Positions 62,443-64,000 of a stretch of 64,000 nucleotides of DNA are shown one piece after another. Location of the stretch: contig NC_017075.1 in assembly GCF_000284255.1 (NCBI RefSeq), forward strand, positions 124,001-188,000, in the 5' to 3' direction. The translations under genes were made by a program, and so were the position numbers. The stretch comes from Rubrivivax gelatinosus IL144. GTDB lineage: Bacteria > Pseudomonadota > Gammaproteobacteria > Burkholderiales > Burkholderiaceae_C. Numbering within the stretch: position 1 is the first letter of the stretch; every line of letters starts with the position of its first letter. The notes under the pieces are model-generated. The model worked only from the letters and a program-made list of their open reading frames with translations. It searched no databases and was not told where the DNA came from.

Positions 62443-63299
62443 GGCACGGCGCGCCGTCCTTCGCCGCGCGGGCGCGGCGCAGCCCGGGCTTCGTGCTCGG
62501 CGCGCTGCTGATCGGCGCCGTCGTGCTGATGGCGCTGGTCTCGCTCGCCTGGACGCCATGGGCACCGGACGAGCTCGACATCGCGGCGCGGCTGCAGCCG
62601 CCGTCGGCGGCGCACTGGCTGGGCACCGACAGCCTGGGGCGCGACATCGTCTCGCTGCTGATGGCCGGCGCGCAGACCAGTCTGCTGGTCGGCGTCGTCG
62701 CGGTCGCGATCGGCCTCGTCACCGGCGTCGCGCTCGGCTGCCTGGCGGCGGCGCGCCGCGGCTGGGTCGACGAGCTGGTGATGCGCGCGGCCGACTTCGG
62801 CTTCGCCTTTCCGGCGCTGCTGTCGGCGCTGCTGCTGGCCGCGGTGCAGGGGCCGGGGCTGGCCACCAGCGTCGTCGCGATCGGCCTCTACAACGTGCCG
62901 GTGTTCGCGCGCATCACGCGGGGCGCGGCGCTGGCCGTCTGGTCGCGCGAGTACGTGCTCGCCGCCAGGGCCGCCGGCAAGGGCGGCTGGCGCATCACGC
63001 GCGACCACGTGCTGCCGAACATCGCCGCGCCGATCATCGTGCAGGCGACGATCGCCTTCGCCACGGCGATCCTCGCCGAGGCGGCGCTCAGCTATCTCGG
63101 CCTGGGCACGCAGCCGCCGCGGCCGAGCTGGGGGCGCATGCTCAACGAGGCGCAGACGCAGTGGTTCCAGGCGCCGATGCAGGCCGTCTACCCGGGCCTG
63201 GCGATCATGAGCGCCGTGCTCGGGCTGAACCTGCTGGGCGACGGGCTGCGCGACCTGCTGGACCCTCGCCTGGCCCGGTCCGCGCCCGGCGCGCGATGA
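62439..63299 (+). CDS. ABC transporter permease, DppC/OppC type
   Basis: 286 residues. It starts with the N-terminal segment typical of OppC and has HWLGTDSLGRDIVSLLMAGAQTSL and the EAA loop (SREYVLAARAAGKGGWRITRDHVLPNI). It forms the heterodimer with the preceding permease. Confidence 0.94.
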   Translation: MRHGAPSFAARARRSPGFVLGALLIGAVVLMALVSLAWTPWAPDELDIAARLQPPSAAHWLGTDSLGRDIVSLLMAGAQTSLLVGVVAVAIGLVTGVALGCLAAARRGWVDELVMRAADFGFAFPALLSALLLAAVQGPGLATSVVAIGLYNVPVFARITRGAALAVWSREYVLAARAAGKGGWRITRDHVLPNIAAPIIVQATIAFATAILAEAALSYLGLGTQPPRPSWGRMLNEAQTQWFQAPMQAVYPGLAIMSAVLGLNLLGDGLRDLLDPRLARSAPGAR

Positions 63300-63321
63300 T
63301 CGCGGCCCGCACGGAGGCGCC

Positions 63322-63840
63322 ATGGCACGCAATGTCGAGATCAAGGTCCGCGTCGACTCGCTCGACGCGCTGCGCGAGCGCGCCGCGGCGCTGGCCGGTG
63401 CCGCGCTCGAACTGATCGAGCAGGACGACGTCTTCTACGCGGTCGCCAAGGGGCGGCTGAAGCTGCGCCGCTTCGCCGACGGCAGCGCCGAGCTGATCCA
63501 TTACGAACGCCCCGACGGCGACGGCGCACGCCTGTCCGACTACGAACGTGTCGCCGTCGGCGAGGCGGCCGAGGCGCTGCACCGCGTGCTCGCGCGCGGC
63601 TTGGGACTGCGCTCGCACGTGCGCAAGCAGCGCTGGCTGGCACGGGTCGGCCGCAGCCGGCTGCATCTGGACCGCGTCGAGGGCCTGGGCGACTTCGTCG
63701 AGATCGAGGTCGTGCTTGCCGACGGCGAGTCCGAGGCCGACGGCCGCGAGGTCGCCGAGGGCCTGCTGGAGGCGCTCGGCCTGAGTGCTGCCGAGCGTGT
63801 GCCGACCGCCTACGCCGACCTGCCGCCCTTGGCCGTCTGA
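63322..63840 (+). CDS. CYTH-domain protein (class IV adenylate cyclase-like)
   Basis: 172 residues of the CYTH triphosphate tunnel fold. The ExExK motif is nearly intact at the N-terminus (NVEIKVRVD), followed by LKLRRFADG, RKQRWL and VEIEVVL. Members cyclise ATP or hydrolyse triphosphates, including polyphosphate or thiamine triphosphate. The bases from 63841 to the window end show no gene. Confidence 0.9.
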   Translation: MARNVEIKVRVDSLDALRERAAALAGAALELIEQDDVFYAVAKGRLKLRRFADGSAELIHYERPDGDGARLSDYERVAVGEAAEALHRVLARGLGLRSHVRKQRWLARVGRSRLHLDRVEGLGDFVEIEVVLADGESEADGREVAEGLLEALGLSAAERVPTAYADLPPLAV

Positions 63841-64000
63841 TCGGCGCTGGGCCGAGAAGCCCTAATCGTTGCGGCGCTGCAACAAAACGCGGTGTTGCAT
63901 CCGTGCTGCAAGCGATGCCTCCGGATGGCGGCTTTCGCGCTCCGGAATGCCGCGGATGGCGGTGCGGGAACTGTCACGCAAGCCCTTTACGCGGGGGCGC

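Noticed and set aside
61486..63299. Complete oligopeptide ABC transporter
   Set aside because: Only the two permease genes are present; no binding-protein or ATPase gene lies in the window, so completeness cannot be claimed.
1..64000. CRISPR arrays, insertion sequences, prophage or integrase genes
   Set aside because: No regularly spaced direct repeats and no transposase or integrase motifs in any frame that I examined.

Overview
The window is a GC-rich, densely packed chromosomal segment. Protein family content (UraA-type permease, RlpA, split PntAa/PntAb/PntB transhydrogenase, PurU, IlvE, RadA, ArfB, LplT) and codon choice point to a betaproteobacterium of the order Burkholderiales, most likely in the Rubrivivax/Leptothrix/Roseateles area. 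This placement is inferred from sequence style, not from a marker gene. There is one tRNA (Arg, CCG). I see no rRNA, CRISPR array, prophage or insertion sequence.

Layout. 1-9.1 kb is housekeeping or accessory: a truncated hemolysin III-type membrane protein, a giant protein with two alpha/beta-hydrolase domains and a CHAT protease-like domain, RlpA, a uracil/xanthine permease and a small unknown protein. 9.2-39.9 kb is a catabolic super-cluster. 40-64 kb is ordinary chromosome: tRNA-Arg, cytochrome c, a YheT-type hydrolase, PurU, a signalling block (two histidine kinases, a porin-like protein, a small periplasmic protein), IlvE, RadA, ArfB, Alr, LplT, a DMT exporter, glutathione peroxidase, an aromatic aminotransferase, a LysR regulator, two oligopeptide-type permeases and a CYTH protein.

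The catabolic super-cluster reads as a complete reductive phloroglucinol pathway. A PhlG-type C-C hydrolase (32431) and a LigW-like amidohydrolase/decarboxylase (38868) could deliver phloroglucinol from acyl-phloroglucinols or phloretin and from a hydroxybenzoate. An SDR (12540) fits phloroglucinol reductase, and a cyclase-family metal hydrolase (13418) fits dihydrophloroglucinol ring opening. A 3-hydroxyacyl-CoA-dehydrogenase-like enzyme (35040) fits oxidation of 3-hydroxy-5-oxohexanoate. A BKACE enzyme (14450) fits acetyl-CoA-dependent cleavage of 3,5-dioxohexanoate. CoA-transferase (10838/11500), thiolase (28204), MaoC-phosphotransacetylase (25386) and acetate kinase (26850) would finish the carbon and conserve energy as ATP. 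Transhydrogenase (16242-19177) could supply NADPH. Uptake is provided by MFS carriers and a porin.

Four operons of this cluster begin with the same composite promoter (9238, 25184, 32086, 34659): up to three stacked dyads spaced about two helical turns apart, then a TAYCGT -10-like box at a fixed distance. A divergent Crp/Fnr-family regulator (15282-16070) lies inside the cluster and is the best candidate to read the TTGCG-N4-CGCAA dyad. A second, LysR-linked sub-cluster (19563-25017) holds a CitMHS carrier, an AtuA-family protein with its small partner, and another CoA-transferase; its substrate is unknown.
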